Origin: Chaetoderma sp. LZ-2023a
Lineage: Eukaryota > Mollusca > Caudofoveata > Chaetodermatida > Chaetodermatidae
DNA: 64,000 nt
NCBI GenBank assembly: GCA_034401795.1
Contig: CM067369.1
Location: 88,455,923-88,519,922 of the forward strand
Direction of reading: 5' to 3'
A program made the position numbers and the translations under genes. Below are positions 11,245-23,944 of the stretch, piece after piece. How positions within the stretch are numbered: the first letter of the stretch is position 1; every line of letters begins with the position of its first letter. The notes below the pieces were generated by a model that was not told the origin of the DNA, searched no databases, and saw only the letters and a list, made by a program, of their open reading frames with translations.

Positions 11245-13545
11245 ATGGATTCCTCGGAGGAAGAAATTCTGGCACTGTATGTTCTCGTCAATAAGCGAAA
11301 AAAACCCAGCAAAAGGCAGTGCGGGGCCGAGCAATGTGGTGCCGACAACATTTCCTAGTGAGGCCTATACTAGGCGAATATCATAGAACTTTCCGAAATT
11401 TAGTGGACAACCCTGACCTATATGTGTTTTTCAACTACACCAGGATGTCCTACGACAGCTTTCGAGAATTAAAGGGTTTGCTTGAACCGCACATATCACC
11501 AACCGGAAGCAACTGGAGGACTCCAGTAGCCGCTGAACATAAACTTGTCCTGACATTGAGGTGAGTGCCGTAAAAAACCAACAAAGACTTTATTCTTTCC
11601 AAATGAAATTTATTATTCTAGAAATATAGATATTTCAACAAAACCATGATCTCATCGACATGGATCAGAATTACATGTTATCAGCCATGGTCTGCCTCGT
11701 CTGGAAATGTGTTGAGGGCATTGGAGAGAATGAGGAATGGTAGGAGTCTATTGTTGCACCAGGCGTATGGACCGAGTGCGAAGGATTTAACCAGCGAGGA
11801 CAGGGTGTAACCGGCCTGGACAATGATGAGTTTTCAATGGGCTGGGTGCTATTCACATCAAAATGAGGTCCAGATTGGGTGGGCTTTGACGCATCTTTTA
11901 TCAAGTTAAGCACTGCTATCTGAAAATCTAGATACCTATCCTCATCCATGGCCTCTACTCTTGGTAGAATTGACTGCAGGAACTTCATGCGCGGAGATTC
12001 CATTTTCTCCTGGAGTCTCAGTTGCAAAGCTTTTGCTAGACGATCCTCGTCTTCATGGTCACCATCATAAACTTTCCTCTTTAACATCTTTGATTTCTGA
12101 TTAATGATTACCTTTGATGTGGCAGTCGTGCTGTTTGTTCCACACTTTGTCTGCATGGTCTTCCTGTCCATAAAACGATCTCCGATAATTACGTCACCCT
12201 CTTTATCTTGTTCATCATAATTATGATCATCATCATCGATGCCAAAGGAAGATATGCCGGATTCGTTCATTGCTCGGTCGATAATGGATGGGCCATCGCT
12301 ATCGGGTGAAGACTGTGCATCATTTGGATGATCACTACCACATCCAACTGATTCCTCAAGATTGCTCGTCGTATGTCTATTGCTTCTTATCTTGGTCAGA
12401 AAACTCATAGCAGACGCAAACTTCCAGCTGCTGATATCAGATGCTGCGCTCCCTGATGGTTTATTCTTTCGGCGCTGGTTTGCGCTGTTGTAAGCTTTGC
12501 ATAGGTTCTCCCAAGCAGATTTAGAGGTAACACCTGAAACGAAAAAAACCCAGTGCTTCATAAATATTCACATAGTGTTATTTTCTTTATTTTCAGATAT
12601 CTTGCAACAGGGTGTTCGTATGCTGCCATGTCAGCCCCTTTCCATATGGCGAGGTCAACCATATCCATACATGTGTACCAAACATGCGAAGCAATATGGC
12701 AGGTGCTGCAGCCTCTAGAGATGCCCAAACCTACCGAGGAAGACTGGATACGACTAGCAGAACGATACGGGAGCCTATGGGATTATCCATTTGCAATTGG
12801 ATCACTTGATGGTAAACACATTGCTCTTGAAAACCCAGCCAACAGTGGTTCTATGTATTATAACTATAAAGGATTCCCGAGCATTGTGTTATTAGCTCTC
12901 AGTGATGCTGATTCCTGTTTCACACTCATTGACTGTGGCCAATATGGACGGATTTCGGATGCAGGCGTTTTTCAAGCGTCAATAATTTCTCAACTCTTTA
13001 ATGAAAACAGATTGAACATCCCCAAAGATTTTTTCACGGTAAATGCAAGTATGGAGGACATTCCCTATGTTATTGTGGGAGACAAAGCATTCCCTCTGAA
13101 ATGCAACTTAATGCGACCATACGCCGCCAGGATCCTGAATGCTGAGAGGCGCATTTATAACTACAGACACTCAAGAGCAAGACGTTCAGTTGAATGTGCG
13201 TTTGGGATTCTAGCCAAAAAATTTGATATTTTCAAACGCCCAATGCGCCTTCAACCTGACAAAGCAATCGTCGTTGCAAAAGCAGCCACTGTGCTGCACA
13301 ACTTTATTAGAAGAAGAGATGGTCACATGGTAGACCGAACGAGTGATGTGAGGTACGATCAATTCAAAGTTGGAGATGGCGAAGGGATGATTCAACTTCG
13401 TAAACAGCACGCTTCAAGGGCACTTCAAGATGCTGTAAATGTAAGAAACGCTATGTGCAGCTTCTTCTCAGACCCACAAGGAAGGGTTACATGGCAAGAT
13501 GAACATGTTTTCCGAAATGTCATAACCCATGATGGCAACGATTAG
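11245..13545 (+). pseudogene. Harbinger transposase, left arm (exon 1 frameshifted)
   Basis: Two exons, 11245-11560 and 12597-13545, are joined over a GTGAGT...TTTTCAG intron. Exon 2 is open and holds the DDE_Tnp_4/HARBI1-type catalytic core: GSLDGKH (Asp codon at 12808), IVGDKAFP (Asp at 13081) and SVECAFGIL (Glu at 13192). Nuclease activity that cuts and pastes at TWA targets is the family role. Exon 1 has two extra C residues within the CCC at 11305-11307 relative to the right arm, which shifts the frame, so this copy cannot make full-length protein from the first ATG. The expected intact length is about 420 residues. The intron contains the whole second exon of the opposite-strand MADF gene. 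Confidence 0.88.
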
Positions 13546-13735
13546 GACATAATGAGCCGGACATAAGAATGTAGACACACGTACCTGCTTTATAAGGCTT
13601 CAACTTCTTGTCTATGTGGTTCCAGACTTGCGTCTTTTGGTCTTTGTTTTTGTAGTCTCTGTGAGTGGGGTCCAACAATAGGGGGTTTTGATGAACAATC
13701 TCGCACACACTGTACTTGTATTCTTCCTCATTCAT
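11671..13735 (-). CDS. Harbinger-encoded MADF/BESS DNA-binding protein, left arm
   Basis: Exon 1 is 13735-13585 (151 bp) and exon 2 is 12533-11671 (863 bp), with a GTACGT donor and TTTCAG acceptor; the joined frame is 337 codons plus stop. Residues 1 to about 90 have the MADF layout: an IVHQNPLLLDPTHRDYKNK stretch, WNHID, then SAWENLCKAY. An acidic middle (DDDDHNYDEQDKEGD) precedes a BESS-like motif (FLQSILPRVEAM...DFQIAVLNLI) about 80 residues from the end. In Harbinger elements such a protein is known to help nuclear import and binding of the transposase to element ends. The intron contains transposase exon 2 on the other strand. Both exons are open and predicted identical in protein to the right arm copy, so it may still be functional. 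Confidence 0.85.
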
Positions 13736-13974
13736 GATCTTGTTAATATTAGGGCTAACTGAAACAAGATATATCCTTATTGTAGATATAATAAATACAA
13801 GCGAAACACCACTGATCTATAACTGTCATAAAAGAAGTAAAATCTGGGATTGGAATTTGTGAGCTAAGACAAGTTCGTATCTGTATGAAACAAAATATTT
13901 TCTGAAATTTATATATTGAGATTTCAGCTTTATTAATAACAAGAAGTTGATGATGATTAGCTGTTTAACCCTTT

Positions 13975-14180
13975 AATATCCGTTACATACCAAAAAGACT
14001 TCAGTGGTAACATTGGACAATGTCCATTTGGAGAGCAAGAGAAGGCTATTTTGAAAATTTACAACAGAAATGGCTGGCTCGATAAACGAGCCACTCATTC
14101 CAGTTGGAAATCTTAAACACAATCTTCTCTTGCTCTGCAAATTGATATTTTTTGATATTTTCTAGGATAAAATTTGAATT
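13975..14180. mobile_element. R1 MITE inside the left Harbinger arm
   Basis: R1 palindrome with GGCTCGATAAACGAGCC at its centre (about 14076-14092) and GAGCAAGAGAAG and CTTCTCTTGCTCT arms. The same MITE sits at the matching place in the right arm, so it was present before the arms were duplicated. Confidence 0.75.
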
Positions 14181-14339
14181 TCTGAAAGTATATTGTGCAT
14201 TAAAGGGTTAAGTGATTTTTTCACAGATTTATGGAAATCCGATATGGCTGCAGTAAAATTGACATATCAAAACTCTGAATGGAAGTTCTGAATCCTGTCG
14301 CCATAGGGTCCTTCCAGCCAAATATGGCTAAAATCCGTC

Positions 14340-14446
14340 TAGCGGTTACTGATGAGTAGTCGTTTAACTAAAAGGTGATGGATGACGAACGGATGGACGG
14401 ACAGAGATGCAGACAAAAAGACAGTATCAGCCAGTCAGCCAGATAC

Positions 14447-14486
<40 letters not shown>

Positions 14487-14550
14487 CGAGACAGACAGAT
14501 AGACGAACGGACGGATGGACGGATGGCAAGACGCCCAGACTGACAGACGG
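14340..14550 (+). repeat. ACAG/ACGG minisatellite at the inner edge of the left arm
   Basis: A run of ACAG tetramers (about 14448-14485), then degenerate GACGGACGGATGG units. The mirrored CTGT tract lies at 14870-14912. The arms stop matching just after CAGACAACGAGACAGACAGAT, which defines the inner boundary of the palindrome. Confidence 0.8.
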
Positions 14551-14654
14551 ACGGTATCACATAAAGGCCAGGTGAGCGTTGTAATTTTCATATAAAACAT
14601 GTGATTTTGATGAGGAAACATCCTAAATGTCCAACAACATACCTTAGAAAGAAG

Positions 14655-14868
14655 GTAATGTGTTTACACGATGTCCGTGCACGCCTGAAAGAACGAGCAT
14701 GCTCGTTCTCTTCAAAGCGTATATATACGCAACGATCTATGTTACTCCATGCGTATAGACCAGTGTAAACAGCTAAATAGAAAATCCATTGCCAGTTAAT
14801 CACTACACGCGTATGTCTACGTACCGTGTCGAGTAATCGTAATTCGTGTAGCTCTATGTAAACGCGTT
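14655..14868. mobile_element. Small Harbinger-like MITE in the palindrome spacer
   Basis: Its ends read GTGTTTACACGATG and CTATGTAAACGCG. Read inward from the right, GCGTTTACATAGAG..ACACG closely resembles the outer ends of the composite, including the CGACACGGTACG segment. A GAACGAGCATGCTCGTTC palindrome lies near 14691-14708. There is no coding capacity. It may be a non-autonomous relative, or the relic of an inner terminus. Confidence 0.45.
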
Positions 14869-15189
14869 TATCTGTCTGTCTCGTTGTCTGTCTGTCTGTC
14901 TGTCTGTCTGTGTATCTGGCTGACTGGCTGATACTGTCTTTTTGTCTGCATCTCTGTCCGTCCATCCGTTCGTCATCCATCACCTTTTAGTTAAACGACT
15001 ACTCATCAGTAACCGCTCGACGGATTTTAGCCATATTTGGCTGGAAGGACCCTATGGCGACAGGATTCAGAACTTCCATTCAGAGTTTTGATTGGTCAAT
15101 TTTACTGCAGCCATATCGGATTTCCATAAATCTGTGAAAAAATCACTTAACCCTTTAATGCACAATATACTTTCAGAAATTCAAATTTT

Positions 15190-15390
15190 ATCCTAGAAAA
15201 TATCAAAAAATATCAATTTGCAGAGCAAGAGAAGATTGTGTTTAAGATTTCCAACTGGAATGAGTGGCTCGTTTATCGAGCCAGCCATTTCTGTATGTAA
15301 ATTTTCAAAATAGCCTTCTCTTGCTCTCCAAATGGACATTGTCCAATGTTACCACTGAAGTCTTTTTGGTATGTAACGGGTATTAAAGGG
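15190..15390. mobile_element. R1 MITE inside the right Harbinger arm
   Basis: Mirror copy of the 13975-14180 MITE, with GGCTCGTTTATCGAGCC at the centre. Confidence 0.75.
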
Positions 15391-15590
15391 TTAAACAGCT
15401 AATCATCATCAACTTCTTGTTATTAATAAAGCTGAAATCTCAATATATAAATTTCAGAAAATATTTTGTTTCATACAGATACGAACTTGTCTTAGCTCAC
15501 AAATTCCAATCCCAGATTTTACTTCTTTTGTGACAGTTATAGATCAGTGGTGTTTCGCTTGTATTTATTATATCTACAATAAGGATATAT

Positions 15591-15774
15591 ACTATTCATC
15601 TAAAATTGTCAAAAAATCTTACAACATTCAAATCAAATCTTAAAACTCATCTCTTTAAACAAGCGTACCAGAATTTAAATTAATGTTTATATTATCATTT
15701 CCTTGTCTTGCGCTACGAGCATGCTTGCGTGGAGTTTGGCGCGTTATAAATTCACTTATTATTATTATTATTAT
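15591..15774 (+). mobile_element. 5'-truncated non-LTR retrotransposon tail in the right arm
   Basis: This is absent from the left arm, where GGATATAT runs straight into CTTGTTTCAG. The insert encodes the C-terminal FKSNLKTHLFKQAYQN motif typical of the end of CR1/L2-like LINE reverse transcriptases. It then has a short 3' region (GCGCGTTATAAATTC) and ends in an ATT trinucleotide run, a common LINE 3' tail. Duplicated AT-rich bases (ATAT) at the joint are consistent with a target-site duplication. Confidence 0.8.
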
Positions 15775-15809
15775 ATCTTGTTTCAGTTAGCCCTAATATT
15801 AACAAGATC

Positions 15810-17873
15810 ATGAATGAGGAAGAATACAAGTACAGTGTGTGCGAGATTGTTCATCAAAACCCCCTATTGTTGGACCCCACTCACAGAGACTACAAAAACA
15901 AAGACCAAAAGACGCAAGTCTGGAACCACATAGACAAGAAGTTGAAGCCTTATAAAGCAGGTACGTGTGTCTACATTCTTATGTCCGGCTCATTATGTCC
16001 TAATCGTTGCCATCATGGGTTATGACATTTCGGAAAACATGTTCATCTTGCCATGTAACCCTTCCTTGTGGGTCTGAGAAGAAGCTGCACATAGCGTTTC
16101 TTACATTTACAGCATCTTGAGGTGCCCTTGAAGCGTGCTGTTTACGAAGTTGAATCATCCCTTCGCCATCTCCAACTTTGAATTGATCGTACCTCACATC
16201 ACTTGTTCCGTCTACCATGTGACCATCTCTTCTTCTAATAAAGTTGTGCAGCACAGTGGCTGCTTTTGTACGACGATTGCTTTGTCAGGTTGAAGGCGCA
16301 TTGGGCGTTTGAAAAAATCAAATTTTTTGGCTAGAATCCCAAACGCACATTCAACTGAACGTCTTGCTCTTGAGTGTCTGTAGTTATAAATGCGCCTCTC
16401 AGCATTCAGGGTCCTGGCGGCGTATGGTCGCATTAAGTTGCATTTCAGAGGGAATGCTTCGTCTCCCACAATAACATAGGGAATGTCCTCCATACTTGCA
16501 TTTACCGTGAAAAAATCTTTGGGGATGTTCAATCTGTTTTCATTAAAGAGTTGAGAAATTATTGACGCTTGAAAAACGCCTGCATCCGAAATCCGTCCAT
16601 ATTGGCCACAGGCAATGAGTGTGAAGCAGGAATCAGCATCACTGAGAGCTAATAACACAATGCTCGGGAATCCTTTATAGTTATAATACATAGAACCACT
16701 GTTGGCTGGGTTTTCAAGAGCAATGTGTTTACCATCAAGTGATCCAATTGCAAATGGATAATCCCATAGGCTCCCGTATCGTTCTGCTAGTCGTATCCAG
16801 TCTTCCTCGGTAGGTGTGGGCATCTCTAGAGGCTGCAGCACCTGCCATATTGCTTCGCATGTTTGGTACACATGTATGGATATGGTTGACCTCGCCATAT
16901 GGAAAGGGGCTGACATGGCAGCATACGAACACCCTGTTGCAAGATATCTGAAAATAAAGAAAATAACACTATGTGAATATTTATGAAGCACTGTTTTTTT
17001 TTCGTTTTAGGTGTTACCTCTAAATCTGCTTGGGAGAACCTATGCAAAGCTTACAACAGCGCAAACCAGCGCCGAAAGAATAAACCATCCGGGAGCGCAG
17101 CATCTGATATCAGCAGCTGGAAGTTTGCGTCTGCTATGAGTTTTCTGACCAAGATAAGAAGCAATAGACATACGACGAGCAATCTTGAGGAATCAGTTGG
17201 ATGTGGTAGTGATCATCCAAATGATGCACAGTCTTCACCCGATAGCGATGGCCCATCCATTATCGACCGAGCAATGAACGAATCCGGCATATCTTCCTTT
17301 GGCATCGATGATGATGATCATAATTATGATGAACAAGATAAAGAGGGTGACGTAATTATCGGAGATCGTTTTATGGACAGGAAGACCATGCAGACAAAGT
17401 GTGGAACAAACAGCACGACTGCCACATCAAAGGTAATCATTAATCAGAAATCAAAGATGTTAAAGAGGAAAGTTTATGATGGTGACCATGAAGACGAGGA
17501 TCGTCTAGCAAAAGCTTTGCAACTGAGACTCCAGGAGAAAATGGAATCTCCGCGCATGAAGTTCCTGCAGTCAATTCTACCAAGAGTAGAGGCCATGGAT
17601 GAGGATAGGTATCTAGATTTTCAGATAGCAGTGCTTAACTTGATAAAAGATGCGTCAAAGCCCACCCAATCTGGACCTCATTTTGATGTGAATAGCACCC
17701 AGCCCATTGAAAACTCATCATTGTCCAGGCCGGTTACACCCTGTCCTCGCTGGTTAAATCCTTCGCACTCGGTCCATACGCCTGGTGCAACAATAGACTC
17801 CTACCATTCCTCATTCTCTCCAATGCCCTCAACACATTTCCAGACGAGGCAGACCATGGCTGATAACATGTAA
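15810..17873 (+). CDS. Harbinger-encoded MADF/BESS DNA-binding protein, right arm
   Basis: Exon 1 is 15810-15960 and exon 2 is 17011-17873, of the same lengths as in the left arm (151 and 863 bp), with a GTACGT donor and CGTTTTAG acceptor. The predicted protein matches the left arm copy over all coding parts: an N-terminal MADF domain, an acidic middle, and a BESS-like motif followed by a Ser/Pro-rich C-terminus. The intron (15961-17010) encloses transposase exon 2 on the minus strand. The role is as for the left copy, a probable partner of the transposase. No break is seen. Confidence 0.85.
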
Positions 17874-18297
17874 TTCTGATCCATGTCGATGAGATCATGG
17901 TTTTGTTGAAATATCTATATTTCTAGAATAATAAATTTCATTTGGAAAGAATAAAGTCCTTGTTGGTTTTTTACGGCACTCACCTCAATGCCAGGACAAG
18001 TTTATGTTCAGCGGCTACTGGAGTCCGCCAGTTGCTTCCAGTTGGTGATATGTGCGGTTCAAGCAAACCCTTTAATTCTCGAAAGCTGTCGTAGGACATC
18101 CTGGTGTAGTTGAAAAACACATATAGGTCAGGGTTGTCCACTAAATTTCGGAAAGTTCTATGATATTCGCCTAGTATAGGCCTCACTAGGAAATGTTGTC
18201 GGCACCACATTGCTCGGCTCCGCACTGCCTTTTGCTGTTTTTTTCGCTTCTTGACGAGAACATACAGTGCCAGAATTTCTTCCTCAGAGGAATCCAT
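16000..18297 (-). pseudogene. Harbinger transposase, right arm (exon 2 frameshifted)
   Basis: Exon 1 is 18297-17984 (314 bp, open: MDSSEEEILALYVLV...) and exon 2 is 16947-16000 (948 bp). Relative to the left arm, exon 2 lacks one base near 16268-16270, after the AIVV stretch. This shifts the frame downstream of the catalytic Glu and removes the normal C-terminus. The DDE signatures GSLDGKH, IVGDEAFP and SVECAFGIL are all present before the break. Exon 1 is intact here, the reverse of the left arm. The intron encloses MADF exon 2. Confidence 0.88.
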
Positions 18298-18440
18298 TTT
18301 AACTTTACTCGTCAGAGTCACCATGTCAAATGATCGAGACACGAGAATAGCCTATGTAACCCGCCGTGTTGGCGTGACGTGTATCTACGCGTACCATGTC
18401 GTGTCTTCCGTATATCGACACGTTCTATGTAAACGCGGCC

Positions 18441-20957
18441 TTACATGCTCGTTTTCAGCGGCTGATATTATCAGCAGACCCAGAGGCATCAAGCTGTTGA
18501 TGAAGATTGATTGGTTTGGCAGAGTGATTACTATTTTCCGGGAGTCCAGGCTATTCCAGTGAAGAACTGAATCCTTTGGGTGTGAATGCGCACTTGGCCC
18601 CGCGAGCACCATTTGGTTCTGCTGACCCATTACACAGTTGGCAAATGTCTGTAGCTGATCCGGTCCCATCCACTTTCCCGCCACACAGAAGATTCCCTAA
18701 GACACCCATGTTCGCGGAGAATGCACCGGGTCGATGCATCGTTGTCGTCCGATGCCATTCATAGTCATAGAGCACTGGCGAGGCGCCCACAGGGCTTCGG
18801 TGCAGCAGTGACAGCAGTGGTGGGCGCAGTGTGCCAGACAAATGTCATGGCTACGTTGAGCTTGACCTTTGTCCTACTGATCTCACTACCAGCACGAACC
18901 TACCTTATTGTATAGGCGACCATGTGTCTAGTCCAAGTTTTGTTCCAGTAGCGTCAAGCAATCCTAAAATATATGCAAATATAATTTGTTAAACTTAACA
19001 TTGGAAATGCAAACATGACAGAGGTCAAATATCAATGCTCCAATGACCTTAACCTTTGACCTTGTGATGTTACCATCCCAAGGCAGCTTCCCTATGGTAT
19101 AGAGAACCATATGTCTGCTGCCAGAAAAGTGATACCTCTGTATCGCGTTTGCGTCACAGGCAAGACAACAACAATAACGTTGACATATTTCTCTGCAACC
19201 TGCAATCCGCACATGACAATTAGCATGTTTACATTAGCATTTGCGTGGTGAACTTCACAGTCTCATCTAGGTATTGGCTGAGCATATTGCAGAAATGTAT
19301 TAAGTTTAATTATTTTGGCTAGTGAAGACAGCAGGAGATATTTTGCGAATCACAGACGCAAATGGTAAACAAGTAATTTCAGATAGTTTATAGGTAAGAC
19401 TCGCTATTCATCTAGGGTGTGTTCAGGAGCACGAATATTTTCAGTTCGCCAAACATTTTGTTTAGCCACGTGGTAGTATTGGAATGTTTTATTAGGATTT
19501 TCAATTTAGTATTAGTTTACCTGGGCTGAAAGGCCAAGTGATCTTATGCCGTGGCAACCCTCCACCATCTGTTCATCAGTCCGTCCATTTTTGGTATGCA
19601 GATTTCAAATGTCTTACTTTAGAAACCCGAATAAATGGTCTGGCGGCCACTCTGGAACATTTTTCCCACCAGAAACTACCATATTAAAGCATTAGGATAT
19701 TTAAGATGTCTTGTTCTCGAGAACCACAAGACCAATTTAAATTATATTTGGCAGGAATCATCATTTTGCCACAGAGATGCAAGTTCATTCAAAAGAAGCC
19801 AATTTGACCAGTGGCTATCCTGGATTTTGTGTGATTTTTAGAAACATCTTTTTCTCCGAAACGACTTTCGGATTGATATGAAACTCATCAAACATCATCT
19901 AGGACAACAGGGGAACTAACTTTGTTTGTTGAAACTTGATTGGCCAAATGCTTCAATGGCCATCTTGGATGAGCTAATTTTCATGAAAATGAGTTCTCCT
20001 CCCGAGCCGCCGAAGGGATCGAGCCGAATGTTGGAATGTATGGAAGGAATGTCATTGTTCACGGTCAAGTAGTACGTTAAAATACATGGCCACCACCGAT
20101 CAATCAGACTTCCACATTTTGGCAGCCAGGTCGAAATATTTCTATTTGACGGATTTAGAATACGAAATTGGCTTTCTTCAAGGTTTGTTTCAAATTTTCC
20201 ACTTTGGAAACTGTTGGATAAACGTGATGGCGTCCATCTTGGATTTTTATCTGCCAAAAACCTCCCATACTAAAACCATTGGAAATTTAAAGAATATCTG
20301 GTAGGACACACCCTTCTTGCACTTGTGGCCAAAACCGGACAGTTCTACTTATAGATTATGGCCTTTCTAGTTGATATGTCTATGATCCAGGTGAGCGATA
20401 CTGGTCCCTTAGGGCATCTTGTATTGTATTGTGATTTTGTTTCTGCTGTAATTGGTGGTGAGCAAACAATATTTGGACTGCCAGATGATGATAAAGCTGC
20501 TGATGATGACTAATCGTGTTCTACAACTGAAGAAGTGAAGACTTCTTCCATCTGCAACAAGGTCCAGCTGCAAGAGAGTTTTTAACAACCTTCTCCACCG
20601 CGTCTTGTCCACTGTGAGGGCCCTGAACTCTTTTTGGTTCTTTATCGTCTTCAGTGGTCCGAGATTACACTATTTCAGGTCTGATCGCAAAACTATGGTG
20701 TTCTAAAGTTGCCGTCGTGTGTCGCGCGTCGTGGGCGATAAAAAACATGCGACGTTATTTAAATAGGGCGATATTAAACTGTATGGCCAGCAATTATTTG
20801 CATTGGCTCGCAGATGTCTGCGGTAACATGCACCAAGTTTATTCAAGAGGGCTTAGGAGTTGCCCAGCCGTTTCAATTGTATAACATTATGGAAACACAA
20901 TAGTAAGCTCCTATATTTGCATCTTGACTCTCATGGTGATTTCAGAGCCACAAACCC
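18441..20957 (+). repeat. Segmental duplication block 1c, right of the Harbinger (partner 52.333-55.051 kb)
   Basis: It continues the block broken by the Harbinger and aligns with 52333-55051 in the same orientation. Shared open frames around 18551-18841 and 52301-52705 (minus strand; Cys-containing GNLLCG...GTGSATD.CQL) are conserved in parts but frame-disrupted in one copy, and I do not recognise them. The rest looks non-coding. Small indels separate the copies, for example near 20690-20760 against 54700-54870. Confidence 0.8.
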
Positions 20958-21287
20958 ACAACCTCTAACTGAAAACGGGATGGCAATATTTCTTATTGCA
21001 CATCGAGTTCCAATGTCTTTATATCTGCAGAGGAACTCACGATTCTGGTCTTCCTCCGCGTCTCAGTGCCCCGATGGGAGTAGTGGTACCTATCATTGAG
21101 ACTAGAATCGTTGGTCTGTTGGAGTGTTCGTGAATGGACGATAGAGATGCGGCAAGGCATCACGTGAAGAGCACCTCTCAAGAGCATACCATCAATGTTT
21201 CTAACTGGACTATTACATCACAAATTTCAATCGCCAATGATAGTCATAATCTATACTCACATGCAAATATGAGATTATTATATAATG
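20958..21287. other. Non-genic stretch
   Basis: No recognised gene. Confidence 0.4.
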
Positions 21288-21535
21288 GTGTAGGGGGATC
21301 AATTTCTCCCTATGCCCAGCCCATTTCTAGCTAAGCTCCGCCTTTTGTTTGACCCCGTTGGGATCGATTTATATACATTCAATCCTGAATTCGCAGACTT
21401 GCAATTTCAAGGTAGCTATAGAGGTAACCTGTTCAATATTGCAGCAACAGCGTCCAGTCAAATTGGTTTCAAAATATTGAACACAATTTTTATTAAATAG
21501 TGAAGATATACAATTTGTAGGCCTACACTTGACGG
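21288..21535 (+). repeat. R2 family copy
   Basis: GCCCAGCCCATTTCTAGCT, a degenerate GGGATCGAT site, TGTTCAATATTGCAGCAACA and CAAATTGGTTTCAAAATATT, then TTTATTAAATAGTGAAGATA. Confidence 0.6.
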
Positions 21536-22048
21536 ACGATTCAATGTCCATGACATATATTATTATGTTTTCCTCTAATTCACTGCATCGTCGCTACATT
21601 TACTATGGGCCAAACAAGAACGAAAATGTTGACACCAACACGTTTCTATTTTAGCGACATGTGAAGACTATACAACTATTTGGTGCCCAATTTATAAACA
21701 ATTCCAAGTGATTACCTAAGGCTGCATCCTAGGATACAGATTTTCTTTCATCCTGATTGTAACGAACTATGGTAATTGTAACAACTCTTCTCGTTTTCCG
21801 ACATAAGATAAATGTTATTTTCTGTTACATCATGTGGCCATGATAAGGGCCTATCGATTTTCGGCTCTGGAAATAGGCCTACCTAGAGCGCTTTTATAAT
21901 CCATCAATCACCGAAGATAATCAGATGATGTAGCAAATATGCATTGATGTTATCTTTCTCTCTTCCAATCATCAGTAACCCCTTACATTTAATGACAATG
22001 TGTCTGTCTGTGTCTCAATTCCCTTCACATGAGAACATGTTTTAAAAA
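21536..22048. other. Non-genic stretch
   Basis: No recognised gene or repeat. Confidence 0.4.
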
Positions 22049-23809
<1,761 letters not shown>

Positions 23810-23819
23810 TAAAGACTAC

Positions 23820-23822
<3 letters not shown>

Positions 23823-23899
<77 letters not shown>
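23823..23899. repeat. TA microsatellite, right of the Tc1 element
   Basis: About 75 bp of TA repeats, 12 bp beyond the right TA target copy. Confidence 0.95.
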
Positions 23900-23901
<2 letters not shown>

Positions 23902-23944
23902 TATTCACCCTTTAATGTATAAGTCTGATCAAGAAATCCAATAT

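Larger units (their letters stand above)
11102..18440. mobile_element. Palindromic PIF/Harbinger composite transposon
   Basis: The outer 20 bp, GGCCGCGTTTACATAGAACG, at 11102-11121 are exactly inverted at 18421-18440. TTA flanks both sides (11099-11101 and 18441-18443), the TWA target preference of PIF/Harbinger. The paralogous block at 52.33 kb carries a single TTA and no insert (52333-52335), which gives a natural empty site. The left arm (11102 to about 14500) and right arm (about 14869 to 18440) are near-identical inverted copies, each with a DDE transposase gene and a MADF/BESS gene on opposite strands. The spacer (14501-14868) holds different DNA. The right arm alone has a 184-bp retroelement tail. 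The outer target duplication suggests that the 7.3 kb moved as one unit. Confidence 0.9.

Noticed and set aside
14375-14983. Mirrored open frames rich in TDRQ
   Set aside because: Translation of the ACAG tetramer tract in both Harbinger arms.
18551-18841. Minus-strand frame with GNLLCGGKV...CQLCNG, shared with 52.3-52.7 kb
   Set aside because: Conserved in part because the whole block is duplicated. The frame is not kept between the copies, there is no recognised domain, and non-coding sequence is as well conserved.
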